Origin: Parapedobacter sp. SGR-10
Lineage (GTDB): Bacteria > Bacteroidota > Bacteroidia > Sphingobacteriales > Sphingobacteriaceae
Assembly (NCBI RefSeq): GCF_011030405.1
Contig: NZ_JAAJTJ010000015.1
Span: forward strand, 1 to 64,000
Direction of reading: 5' to 3'
DNA length: 64,000 bases
The notes under the pieces were generated by a model. The model ran no database searches. It was not told the DNA's origin and saw nothing but the letters and a program-made list of their open reading frames with translations. How positions within the stretch are numbered: the stretch's first letter is position 1; the number at the start of each line of letters is the position of its first letter. A program made the translations under genes and the position numbers. Below, in pieces: positions 35,102 to 43,430 of this stretch.

Positions 35102-35283
35102 TTCCTGTGTAACGAAAGTTGTATAAGAGTTGCGAAATTAGTGATTTTCATCCAAATAAGGGATAAAAGTTTTATTTGTTTCGCGCAATCATACATTCAC
35201 CTCCATTATTTTTCTTAAAACCCCTCGTTTCTATATTGTATAAAAATATAAAAGGCACAGTACAACGATGATCTTTCCTAATC

Positions 35284-36756
35284 TTATTTCAAGCGTCTTA
35301 TCTTTATATTTCTGAAATAAGCTTTGTCTTTATGATCTTGCAGAAGGATGTGGCCAAATGTAGCTTCTCCGTAAGGTGTCTTGTAGGTTTTAAATTTTGT
35401 GTCGGCCACCAGTTTCCGAAATTCTTCCGAACCTCTCTCATAGCTCAAGACTTTCTTCCCATTGATCCAGTGCTCTACATGCTTGCCCTTTGAGATGATC
35501 TTAACTTGATTCCACTCTCCAGGTTTATTGAGTACCTTATCCTTGGGTGCATACAAAAGGTATAATGACCCTGTACTTGTTTCGGGGCTTTTGTTATCTT
35601 TTACAGATTCATGCTTATAGTCATCTATCAATTGAAATTCTGGACCATTCAGTTCTACCTTTCCTTTTTCGTTCTTCAGCTCCGACACGAAGTATTTGAT
35701 CCCGGTATTGGCCGAATCCGCCAATTTATAATCAAGCAGCAGCTCGAAATCCGAAAACTGTTCTCTTGTAATGACGTCTCCTCCCTTACGTCCGGGCAAT
35801 AACACCAACGCTTCGTTTTCTATTGCCCATCCTGCCGTAGGAAATGTATCGCCTTTGACACTTCTCCATCTTATATTGGGATCTTTACCATCAAAAAGCA
35901 ACTCCCACCCTTCTGTCTTTTCCTTATCCGAAAGGGTATTGAAAGTAGACTTAGACTGCACAGCTTTAGGCTTAGGTTGTTTATTTTGCAACTGAAGCAT
36001 TCCTTCTGCATAGCGCCTACCGTACTCGGCGGCCGACGGGCTGTCAAAATGCGTTCCATCGCCCTTGTGCCATAGTCCTTCTGAGGAGACTATTGTTGTA
36101 TAGGGCACTTTAGTAAGCAGTTTTGGTAATTCTTTGTTAATATTTTGGTAATTGTCCCGGTACATAGCCAATTGCCCCACTACGAACGGCAAGTTGGGAT
36201 TACCGACTTTCTTCCGTACCCTCTCTATCAATTCGGTCAACTTATCGACATAAATCTGTGAGGATTTTGATCCGCTGTCTCCCTCTCCCTGATGCCAGAT
36301 TATTCCCTTTATTTCGCCTTTTTTCATCGCTACCTGGATTCTTCGTACAGCATCATCATAAGGATGAGTATTGGTCACACTGTCATATCCTCCCGGAACC
36401 CATTTCCGGATAGACGTTCCTCCTACGGCACAAGGTACCAAACCGATCGTAACGTCGGGGTAGGCTTCTGCCATAGCAATGCCAAAAGTCAGTCCTGGGC
36501 CTACTCCTGCGGCTTTAGGTTTATCAAAGTGCAATGGATGTTTTGCTTGTACCCATTCATTTTCTTTGTTGAGCATAATTACACGGTCATGTTGTTGGTT
36601 TTTATACTCATCCGTAACCTTACCTCTTCCGGCCATATTAGACTGCCCCATAAGGATATAGATATGTATATTCTTGTCGGCTTCTTGGGCCTTCACTAAA
36701 ACTGGCATCAACAGTAAGGCCAGCAAAAGCTGTTTGATCAAAAATCTATCTTTCAT
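35284..36756 (-). CDS. SASA esterase fused to DUF1080 domain (PUL 2)
   Basis: A 490-residue secreted two-domain protein. A Sec signal ends near MPVLVKAQ. The first domain (about 29-255) is a sialate/carbohydrate O-acetylesterase of SASA type: nucleophile Ser39 in MGQSNMAG, IIWHQGEGDSG, and a late DGTHFDSPSAAEYG with the Asp-His pair. The second (about 275-490) is DUF1080/3-keto-disaccharide hydrolase-like, a concanavalin-fold module (GWELLFDGKD, ANTGIKYFVSE, WNQVKIISKGKHVEHWING) that binds or cleaves sugars. It is the last gene of PUL 2 and probably removes acetyl groups from the imported glycan. DUF1080 substrate is inferred only from the family name. Confidence 0.88.
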   Translation of the reverse strand: MKDRFLIKQLLLALLLMPVLVKAQEADKNIHIYILMGQSNMAGRGKVTDEYKNQQHDRVIMLNKENEWVQAKHPLHFDKPKAAGVGPGLTFGIAMAEAYPDVTIGLVPCAVGGTSIRKWVPGGYDSVTNTHPYDDAVRRIQVAMKKGEIKGIIWHQGEGDSGSKSSQIYVDKLTELIERVRKKVGNPNLPFVVGQLAMYRDNYQNINKELPKLLTKVPYTTIVSSEGLWHKGDGTHFDSPSAAEYGRRYAEGMLQLQNKQPKPKAVQSKSTFNTLSDKEKTEGWELLFDGKDPNIRWRSVKGDTFPTAGWAIENEALVLLPGRKGGDVITREQFSDFELLLDYKLADSANTGIKYFVSELKNEKGKVELNGPEFQLIDDYKHESVKDNKSPETSTGSLYLLYAPKDKVLNKPGEWNQVKIISKGKHVEHWINGKKVLSYERGSEEFRKLVADTKFKTYKTPYGEATFGHILLQDHKDKAYFRNIKIRRLK

Positions 36757-37106
36757 TTAGTGTATTAATTTAAGTGTTTAACGTTTCTTTTGTGTGGATG
36801 GTAAAATCAGCTTCATACACAGATAATTTATTCCATAGGTTTTTTAATATCGTGCATCCGTAGAGTTTCTTTCTATTGTACAATAGGTTCTTTGACATCA
36901 CCTGCTACGCTACTGTATGTATGAAAAGAGAATAATACGATAAGAAAATACAGTTTTTTCATCTATTTAATCCAAGTTGCTAGTTAAAATATTTTTAAAA
37001 AAAAAGTAAGCACCAAATGAATAAATCTGAATCACCAAGCTTCAAATAGATTCACGAGATGCTCACAGGAGATAAAGTTACTCAAACATTTAGTATTTGT
37101 ATTAGA
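36757..37106. other. Spacer inside PUL 2 holding a gene fossil
   Basis: About 350 bases between the DUF4838 and SASA-DUF1080 genes, much longer than other gaps in this PUL. It contains a 29-codon signal-peptide-like frame (36873-36962) and otherwise no gene. No clear promoter or terminator was found. Confidence 0.55.
36873..36962 (-). pseudogene. Signal-peptide fragment, probable remnant of a lost PUL 2 gene
   Basis: A 29-residue frame, MKKLYFLIVLFSFHTYSSVA then GDVKEPIVQ and a stop. It has the full shape of a Sec signal peptide with an AxA-like cleavage site but almost no mature protein. After the stop a few more plausible codons follow before another stop. It lies on the PUL 2 strand in an unusually long gap, which fits a deleted secreted enzyme. 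A tiny functional peptide is less likely but not excluded. Confidence 0.4.
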
Positions 37107-39491
37107 TTAATCTTGCGGATCCAAACGGTTGGTTTTTTCCAATTGATTAATTTTTACAATTCTTACCGTATTTTCTCCCACTTGTTCAGTTTTTATAATA
37201 GCGTCTTTTTTCTGATACGGCACGTGGATATAGACCGGATTTTCCTGCTTTCTGGCTGTAATCTGTCGGGTTGAGACTTGCACAGATGCTATTTGTCCGG
37301 TAATCTCCAGTTCCGCAGAGGTGCCCGGCCGAGCGGGAAAATACAGGTAATAAGTACTTCCTTGTTCTGCCCTGAAATTTATAGGATTTTCCTCGTCCAG
37401 TAATCCCCTATACACTTCCTCTCCACTTGATTTTTTAATGATGCATGAAGCAAATAATGAGCCATGCTTTACCTTGCGGGTGTGCAGTTGAATATCCTCG
37501 TTCTTTTCGGCGTGCAATATGATCAGGTTCTTGTCCTGCAAAGGCAATTTTCCGCTATTATCGTTATCGTCATTGGACAAGGAGGGCGCAATGACAAAAG
37601 GGATATGTTTGAATCCCTCGACATCACGCTGCTTCCAACCCAACAAGGCTTCGGGGAAATAAGGAAAAGCATCGGTGCTTTTATTCAACACGTCACTGAT
37701 CTGTGCCGTCTTCCGCTGCAATGGTGACGAAAATCCTTCGGGCAGGAACCCGGCGTTGCGCAAGCGCCACTGCAAGACCGCCAAGTTGTCCCCGATCATT
37801 TCCAACCGCGTCTTTTGGTCAGCATCCATTTCTTGTGACACTGCATTCAGATATAGCTTTTCGATCTCCGGATACTGCTTTCCATAGAGATCACGGAACA
37901 TGGCATCGTTTGGTCTTGAGCTGATCACTTTGTCCTTGGAGTATTCCCGGTAAATATCTTCCAATTTGTTGTAGAATTTCTCCATTTCGGCTCCTGCCGC
38001 AGCACCGTAAGCATGATGAAGCCAGTCTCGCTGCACCTCATAGGCGTCAAGTTCAGGATTCCACATCATCTTCGCCAACATATAATTGGCGACCGCTGTA
38101 TTGGTCCAGGATGGTGTACCGAAAAGATAGCCTCCCCGAATCTTGTTTTCGACCAGACCAGAGAAAATAAAGTTCAGCAGTTCTGCAGCAGGTGGGGTAA
38201 CGATACCCGTCACACCAGCAAACCGATCATAGTCTTCCGTAATACGCCAGAGATTAAAAGTATTGGGAATATCATAATACGACCATATTTCTGGCGCCAC
38301 TTTGGCCCATGAACGCATCACGTGTTGCCATTCTTGCTTGTTTTTTTCATGGTACAACCGAAAACCATAAGTGATGGAACTAGGTGCAATGACCGGAATA
38401 AAATTGTCCGGCAACTTCATATCTACTTTAGTAGGCGGATACAGATATGAATCATACAAGTAGCCCGCCAGTTTCCCTTCCGGATATTCCCGCTGAACGA
38501 TTTCTGCTACATCATGATAAAATTTCAGCACCAAAGAGGACATGCTGGGGTGTCTGTCACCAGGTGCCGGGGGGTCATAGAGCAATTTACTGTCCGGGCT
38601 TTCGCTCCACCCCTTCGAATCACTGGGCGACAGTGAAAATGTCCGGGGTATTTTGTCTTTTTTAAGCTGCTCTATAGCCCGGTCTGCAAAATACTGAATC
38701 AATTCGGGATTGGTGGTCTCCAATTTATAGCGAAAGCCAGGTTTGGCCCTCTTACCATCTATCATGGCAAACCAGTCCGGATGTTTCTCCCACATAGATG
38801 CCGGTACAATCGGTTGCCAGTTGTGCGAATGCCACAGATTAATGGAATAGCCGAGTCGCTGACGCTGTTCCCATTCATTGACCGCCGGGGATGTATTTCT
38901 CATGGTCCACGATGCGTCAAGATAAGGCAATTTCCGAGAAACAAACAGAGGCACTTCGGTACGATTGATGTCCTTCAGTACAAGTGTCTCATGTTTAGCG
39001 ACCACCTTGCCCAATTCTCCGGGCATCAACCATCTTGCGCCCAGATACTCTTCCAAAAAAGTGTAGATCCCATTGGCTGTTCCATTGCTGATCCCGCCAT
39101 CTTTTGTGGTCTTTCCATCCGGGGTATCCTTACCGATGATAAAGAGGTTGCCTTTGGACAGCACAATGCGGAATCCTTCTTCTGCCAGATCCTCAACTTT
39201 AATCCCTGCATCACGCGCCTGTCTTGTATTGCCCAAGCTCACAAAAGGCGCATTGCCCTCGTATGTGTTTTCAACGATCAGCGGCATCTGTACACCGGTA
39301 CTCCGCTGGAACATCTCCAAAAAATCCTTGGCAGCCATCTGTACAGAACGTGGAGCATTTGCCGGAACAAGTACCCGATAGTCGCTTTTACCATTGCTTG
39401 CCAAGGTTGTCTGTGCACTAAGTGTATCTACACCGTAACAATATATAAAAGCAAGTATTGCTCCAATAACTTTCCATCTCATTTCAAACAT
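37107..39491 (-). CDS. DUF4838 protein, alpha-glucuronidase-like (PUL 2)
   Basis: A secreted protein of about 795 residues of the DUF4838 family, related in fold to GH67/GH115-type glucuronidases. The frame is open to 39623, but that would overlap the upstream gene. The start at 39491 (MFEMRWKV) or 39482 gives a clean signal peptide ending at LSAQ. An N-terminal alpha/beta domain (RVLVPANAPRSVQMAAKDFLEMF, then GTANGIYTFLEEYLGARWLMPGE) precedes the TIM-barrel-like core (NLWHSHNWQPI, HPDWFAMIDGKR, SLSPSDSKGW). The C-terminal part is beta-rich. It probably acts on uronic-acid-containing glycan, consistent with its BNR-4 neighbour, but activity is inferred. Confidence 0.82.
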   Translation of the reverse strand: MFEMRWKVIGAILAFIYCYGVDTLSAQTTLASNGKSDYRVLVPANAPRSVQMAAKDFLEMFQRSTGVQMPLIVENTYEGNAPFVSLGNTRQARDAGIKVEDLAEEGFRIVLSKGNLFIIGKDTPDGKTTKDGGISNGTANGIYTFLEEYLGARWLMPGELGKVVAKHETLVLKDINRTEVPLFVSRKLPYLDASWTMRNTSPAVNEWEQRQRLGYSINLWHSHNWQPIVPASMWEKHPDWFAMIDGKRAKPGFRYKLETTNPELIQYFADRAIEQLKKDKIPRTFSLSPSDSKGWSESPDSKLLYDPPAPGDRHPSMSSLVLKFYHDVAEIVQREYPEGKLAGYLYDSYLYPPTKVDMKLPDNFIPVIAPSSITYGFRLYHEKNKQEWQHVMRSWAKVAPEIWSYYDIPNTFNLWRITEDYDRFAGVTGIVTPPAAELLNFIFSGLVENKIRGGYLFGTPSWTNTAVANYMLAKMMWNPELDAYEVQRDWLHHAYGAAAGAEMEKFYNKLEDIYREYSKDKVISSRPNDAMFRDLYGKQYPEIEKLYLNAVSQEMDADQKTRLEMIGDNLAVLQWRLRNAGFLPEGFSSPLQRKTAQISDVLNKSTDAFPYFPEALLGWKQRDVEGFKHIPFVIAPSLSNDDNDNSGKLPLQDKNLIILHAEKNEDIQLHTRKVKHGSLFASCIIKKSSGEEVYRGLLDEENPINFRAEQGSTYYLYFPARPGTSAELEITGQIASVQVSTRQITARKQENPVYIHVPYQKKDAIIKTEQVGENTVRIVKINQLEKTNRLDPQD

Positions 39492-39507
39492 CCTTTTTTT
39501 GCTAAAT

Positions 39508-40788
39508 TTAATTATACCTGACCCTTGCCATACGCAAGCCTGTCTTAAACTTCGTATAATGATTGTACACTCCGGACATCCAGAGGACAACAGTGTTTTT
39601 ACCTGAATCACGCCCCACAACATAAGGTCTTACATTGCTCAAATCTGACCGTTCGGTCAACTTATTGACCTGCCACGAATTTTCCGTTTTACACCAATGT
39701 TCGATTTCAAAAATTTGACCTATCTCCCGCGATAGATACACATGGCTTGGGTTGTCATGATCCAAAGAGATACCTCCGGAATAATGGGGCTCTCTGATCT
39801 TCTCGCCTGTCTTGACAATGGGCATCCATCCTCCTGCCCTACACAACTCCTCGTCAGACCATTTTCCGTTATTCCAGTAGGCGTAATGGTAACGATGGTC
39901 TGTGGCTTCCGGATAACGTGCATATACCAACACAGGGCGATTGTCCTTGTCTAGGGCAATGTCTTGTATCCAACTACGCACCTGATTGGCCGTAGCGTCA
40001 TAGACCTTCCTTACGTTTGTACGCAGAATGGGCAATTGCTCCACCGATGCTATATGATCTCCATTGGTCTGAAAAAAAATACCCTTTTCATAATACATAT
40101 GGTACAAGGAATTGGTAGGTTCAACACCGGGATGACCATCAGTAAAGGCAATGTCAATTCGGCTTATACCGTCCGAAACCACTTTGATATATGGCCGATT
40201 GCGGGTGTCCTTACTATCAATTAGTATTATCTCAGGGCTCCATGTCTCACCTAGGTCATCACTATAAGAAAAGGTAGGTGACCAGTCGCTTCCTCTCCAG
40301 AACACATAAATTCGATTTTTCTCCGCTTCCAACATTACTGGATGCGAATAAGTAATACGAGTACCCTTAAACGGAATAATGCGTTCCGGTTCCCAGTCCG
40401 TTATGTCTTCCGGATTTACACTTTTCCGTATAAAAAAGCGACCATTGTGCTCTGTATAAAATACAAGTAGCCTTCCATCCGGCAAAAACAGAATAGACGG
40501 AACGTTGTGGTCATCTATTTGCAGTGCTGAATGCAAGACAAAATTTTCTATTTTCCCGGTGCCCAGATCCTTTGCACTAATGACAACATCCCCCTTACTG
40601 TTGATATATCCATAATAGATTTTTTCATGTACGCCCTGATAGGACACCGCTCTGGGATCGGAAAACCAACACCAGGCGGCATCATCTGCAACCAGTGTAT
40701 GATCGGTTCCTTTGGTCTGTGCACTGGCCGTAACTGCCAGTGTAAAGCCTAGTATAACGATAGCAACTTTTAATCTCATTTTAAACAT
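39508..40788 (-). CDS. BNR-4 repeat protein, possible polysaccharide lyase (PUL 2)
   Basis: A 426-residue secreted beta-propeller protein. The signal peptide MFKMRLKVAIVILGF ends near VTASAQ. Propeller repeats are visible, such as FSDPRAVSYQGVHEKIYYGY, VPSILFLPDGRLLVFYTEHN, YSHPVMLEAEKNRIYVFWRG and SYSDDLGETW. BNR-4 proteins include polysaccharide lyases acting on uronate-containing chains (families PL24, PL25 and PL27). A conserved HNVPS and a WCWFSDPRAV motif near the N-terminus are typical of this type. Together with the DUF4838 protein it suggests a uronate-rich target. The exact family and substrate are not proved. Confidence 0.8.
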   Translation of the reverse strand: MFKMRLKVAIVILGFTLAVTASAQTKGTDHTLVADDAAWCWFSDPRAVSYQGVHEKIYYGYINSKGDVVISAKDLGTGKIENFVLHSALQIDDHNVPSILFLPDGRLLVFYTEHNGRFFIRKSVNPEDITDWEPERIIPFKGTRITYSHPVMLEAEKNRIYVFWRGSDWSPTFSYSDDLGETWSPEIILIDSKDTRNRPYIKVVSDGISRIDIAFTDGHPGVEPTNSLYHMYYEKGIFFQTNGDHIASVEQLPILRTNVRKVYDATANQVRSWIQDIALDKDNRPVLVYARYPEATDHRYHYAYWNNGKWSDEELCRAGGWMPIVKTGEKIREPHYSGGISLDHDNPSHVYLSREIGQIFEIEHWCKTENSWQVNKLTERSDLSNVRPYVVGRDSGKNTVVLWMSGVYNHYTKFKTGLRMARVRYN

Positions 40789-40833
40789 TTTACTTTTATG
40801 TTACGAAAATACGCCTGACCCTTGTGGCCTGGT

Positions 40834-41838
40834 TTACGGATTTACGGTCACCTTTACTTCCCTTACGACAGCCTGATGGCCATAAATACTCGAATTAGCT
40901 GCTACAAAAACAGCTTTGTAATCTCCTGGCTTATTATAAACATGAGTATATGACTCTAACCTGTTTCTGGAAATATTTTTTATAGTAATACCTCTATCTG
41001 GTTCTGTTTTAGCCATACCCGTACTAATTGGATTGCTAATTGCCCAAATCTCGATACCTGCACCTGCCGGGTATGTTGCATTTTGATTTCCTCTGATACT
41101 AATACGCCCTGTACTATTTAAACTTCCACCCCTGCCTGTCTCTATTTCATTATCATCCCTGTTTACAAACTGCCAACCTGCACTATTTTGGCTCATTAAA
41201 ACCGATGTACCTTCCGGGTGTTCATTAATTAATGATAAAGCATCTACTCTCCATTCTCTGCCGTTTCTTGTGTGGCCTGTATTAGTTGCCATTCTATTGA
41301 CAGTCTTATATCTAAAAGCTATATAAAAAGACTTCCCTATTTCTACTAATTCTGTTATATCTAATTTACCGTCTGGCGTACCAGCACCTACAGGAACTGC
41401 AGCCAATGTACCATCAGCAGAGGTTATAGGAAAAGTAAACTTATCGCTAATATTATCCCATTGAGAAGACTCTGAAATAACATCTGCATAATTAAGATTT
41501 CCGTTAAAATCAGAGGAAATAAAAACATCTAATTCTCTTGGAAATGGATCTATAGTGTAAGAATTTTGCACACTGGTTGTAAACGAAAGTTTCAGATTCC
41601 CTTCAAATGGCCTTTCGGTTCTATCCTTATATTCATACACATTTCCGAATTCTCCGGAATAAAACGTTATAACATCAGCAGTTCCCTTAAAATCAAATGC
41701 TAATGTATCTCCTACATTTGCAACGATATCTGTTTTCAGGACATCGAATGTTGGATTATCTACTTCTTCCATACTTTCACATGAAACAAGAGATAATGCA
41801 GCCAATACAAATAATAAACTTTTCTTTTTCATGATCAA
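40834..41838 (-). CDS. DUF5017 surface lipoprotein (PUL 2)
   Basis: A 334-residue lipoprotein with lipobox ALSLVSC. It contains a PKD/DUF5017-type N-terminal strand-rich domain (TDIVANVGDTLAFDFKGTAD) and a second beta domain with RELDVFISSDFNGNL and KSFYIAFRYKT. The C-terminal strand pattern ends AVVREVKVTVNP. Such proteins follow SusD in many PULs and serve as surface glycan-binding proteins. Base composition is clearly more AT-rich than the enzyme genes that follow, and matches SusD and the SusC barrel upstream. No catalytic motif is visible. Confidence 0.82.
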   Translation of the reverse strand: MIMKKKSLLFVLAALSLVSCESMEEVDNPTFDVLKTDIVANVGDTLAFDFKGTADVITFYSGEFGNVYEYKDRTERPFEGNLKLSFTTSVQNSYTIDPFPRELDVFISSDFNGNLNYADVISESSQWDNISDKFTFPITSADGTLAAVPVGAGTPDGKLDITELVEIGKSFYIAFRYKTVNRMATNTGHTRNGREWRVDALSLINEHPEGTSVLMSQNSAGWQFVNRDDNEIETGRGGSLNSTGRISIRGNQNATYPAGAGIEIWAISNPISTGMAKTEPDRGITIKNISRNRLESYTHVYNKPGDYKAVFVAANSSIYGHQAVVREVKVTVNP

Positions 41839-41857
41839 TAAGTTTTTGTTGTACGTA

Positions 41858-43420
41858 TTACCATCCTTTATTTTGGGTCATCGCCTTATTTATTGAAAGT
41901 TCTGATGCTGGTATAGGAAAAAGCAAATGCCTCTCGCTAACACGGCCATAAGCATTATGGGCCTCTTTCATATTAGGGGAAGTTGGAGCATTATTTTCAA
42001 AATCTATTTGCTGCAACCTCATCTCTCCTAAGAATAATTCCTTGCCCCAACGAATAAGGTCAAATTTTCTTAGCCCCTCAAAGCATAATTCTCTACTTCT
42101 TTCATCAATAATGGTGTCTCTAAAATCATCTTTATCCGTAATTTTATTTGCCCCTACATATTCATACGCGTTAGCCCTCCTCCTGACCATATTTAATTTT
42201 TCGTGTGCATCGTCACTTGGGCCATTCAACTCATTTTCTGCTTCTGCATACATTAATAAGACATCGGCATATCTTAATAAAGGAAAGTTAGTAGGAGAAA
42301 AATCTACGTTTCTGGGAAGAACCGTTTCGTAATCCCGTCTCCATTTTGCAGCGTCTCTAACAAAAACATCATTTGGGCCATGGGGCACTGGTATTAATGT
42401 ATTATTATTTTCATATTTGAAAGGTGCCACGTTCCAATCCCTTCTTACATCATTAGGATCGGTATATAATTGAAACAATTTTTTAGTTGCCCCAACATTT
42501 GCATACCCATACATCTCTGCGTGAGTCGTCCGTATTGAGAATTGGTTTCCTATCCTACCGGCCGCTCTATAAGCATTGCCTAAATTATTACCCCAGAACT
42601 CTACTTCCCACATACTTTCTTTAATGTCATATTGATCACTGGAATGATTTTTAAAAATCTGCGTATAGTCTGCATTTAATTCATGTTCATTCGACGTGAT
42701 GACACTATCTGCCCAGGCCCTCGCCAATTCATATTTAGAAACATCCTTTAAAGGTTCACCCGCCATCTTTAAACAAACCCTTGCCAATATACCCTGCATA
42801 GTTGTTTTAGAAGCTCTTCCCGAAAAACCGATATCAGATATCTTATCTACCATTGATTGAGCTGCTGTCATCTCCCTTAAAATAAACGAATAGATTTCTC
42901 TCTGCGGAGTTTTAGGGATATTAACATTCTTACCATCTAATGTAGGTTCTAAGATTAAAGGAACATCTCCCCACATACTAACCAATATAAAATAATAGTA
43001 AGCCCTAAGAAACATTGCTTCGCCTTTAATAACATTTCTTTTTGTTTCATCCATCTTTGGAATGTGAGCATTGGCCAACAAGTAATTTGCTCTGTTTATA
43101 CCTTCATACAATGTTTTCCAACATGCTGCAATTATAGGTGTAGCGGCATCATAATTATATTGTGCCGGATTAGTGTATGTTGTGAAATTCTTTTTATAAA
43201 AAGCTTCGTCTGTATTAAGTGCAAGCTCTACCGGTAAGTTTCTGGCATAAGTACCATCTTTTGCCAAAGCAGTATAAACACCTGATAAAGCTTGATTTAA
43301 CTGATCCTCGGTATTATAAAAATCATCCGGCGAAGAAAAATCGGTAGGCTCTGTCTCTAAAAAATTTGTGCATGATAAGGATATCATACAAACTGAGATT
43401 ATATACAATAAATTTTTCAT
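41858..43420 (-). CDS. SusD/RagB-family glycan-binding lipoprotein (PUL 2)
   Basis: A 520-residue SusD-like lipoprotein of normal length. The lipobox is CMISLSC, followed by TNFLETEPTDFSSPDDFYNT, a classic SusD N-terminus. Further family segments are LNQALSGVYTALAKDG, GEAMFLRAYYYFILVSMWGDVP, PLLRYADVLLMYAEAENELNG and IDERSRELCFEGLRKFDLIRWG. It ends with LLFPIPASELSINKAMTQNKGW, the usual terminus. It starts 10 bases after the susC stop and lies in the AT-rich block of PUL 2. Confidence 0.96.
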   Translation of the reverse strand: MKNLLYIISVCMISLSCTNFLETEPTDFSSPDDFYNTEDQLNQALSGVYTALAKDGTYARNLPVELALNTDEAFYKKNFTTYTNPAQYNYDAATPIIAACWKTLYEGINRANYLLANAHIPKMDETKRNVIKGEAMFLRAYYYFILVSMWGDVPLILEPTLDGKNVNIPKTPQREIYSFILREMTAAQSMVDKISDIGFSGRASKTTMQGILARVCLKMAGEPLKDVSKYELARAWADSVITSNEHELNADYTQIFKNHSSDQYDIKESMWEVEFWGNNLGNAYRAAGRIGNQFSIRTTHAEMYGYANVGATKKLFQLYTDPNDVRRDWNVAPFKYENNNTLIPVPHGPNDVFVRDAAKWRRDYETVLPRNVDFSPTNFPLLRYADVLLMYAEAENELNGPSDDAHEKLNMVRRRANAYEYVGANKITDKDDFRDTIIDERSRELCFEGLRKFDLIRWGKELFLGEMRLQQIDFENNAPTSPNMKEAHNAYGRVSERHLLFPIPASELSINKAMTQNKGW

Positions 43421-43430
43421 GTCTATATTT

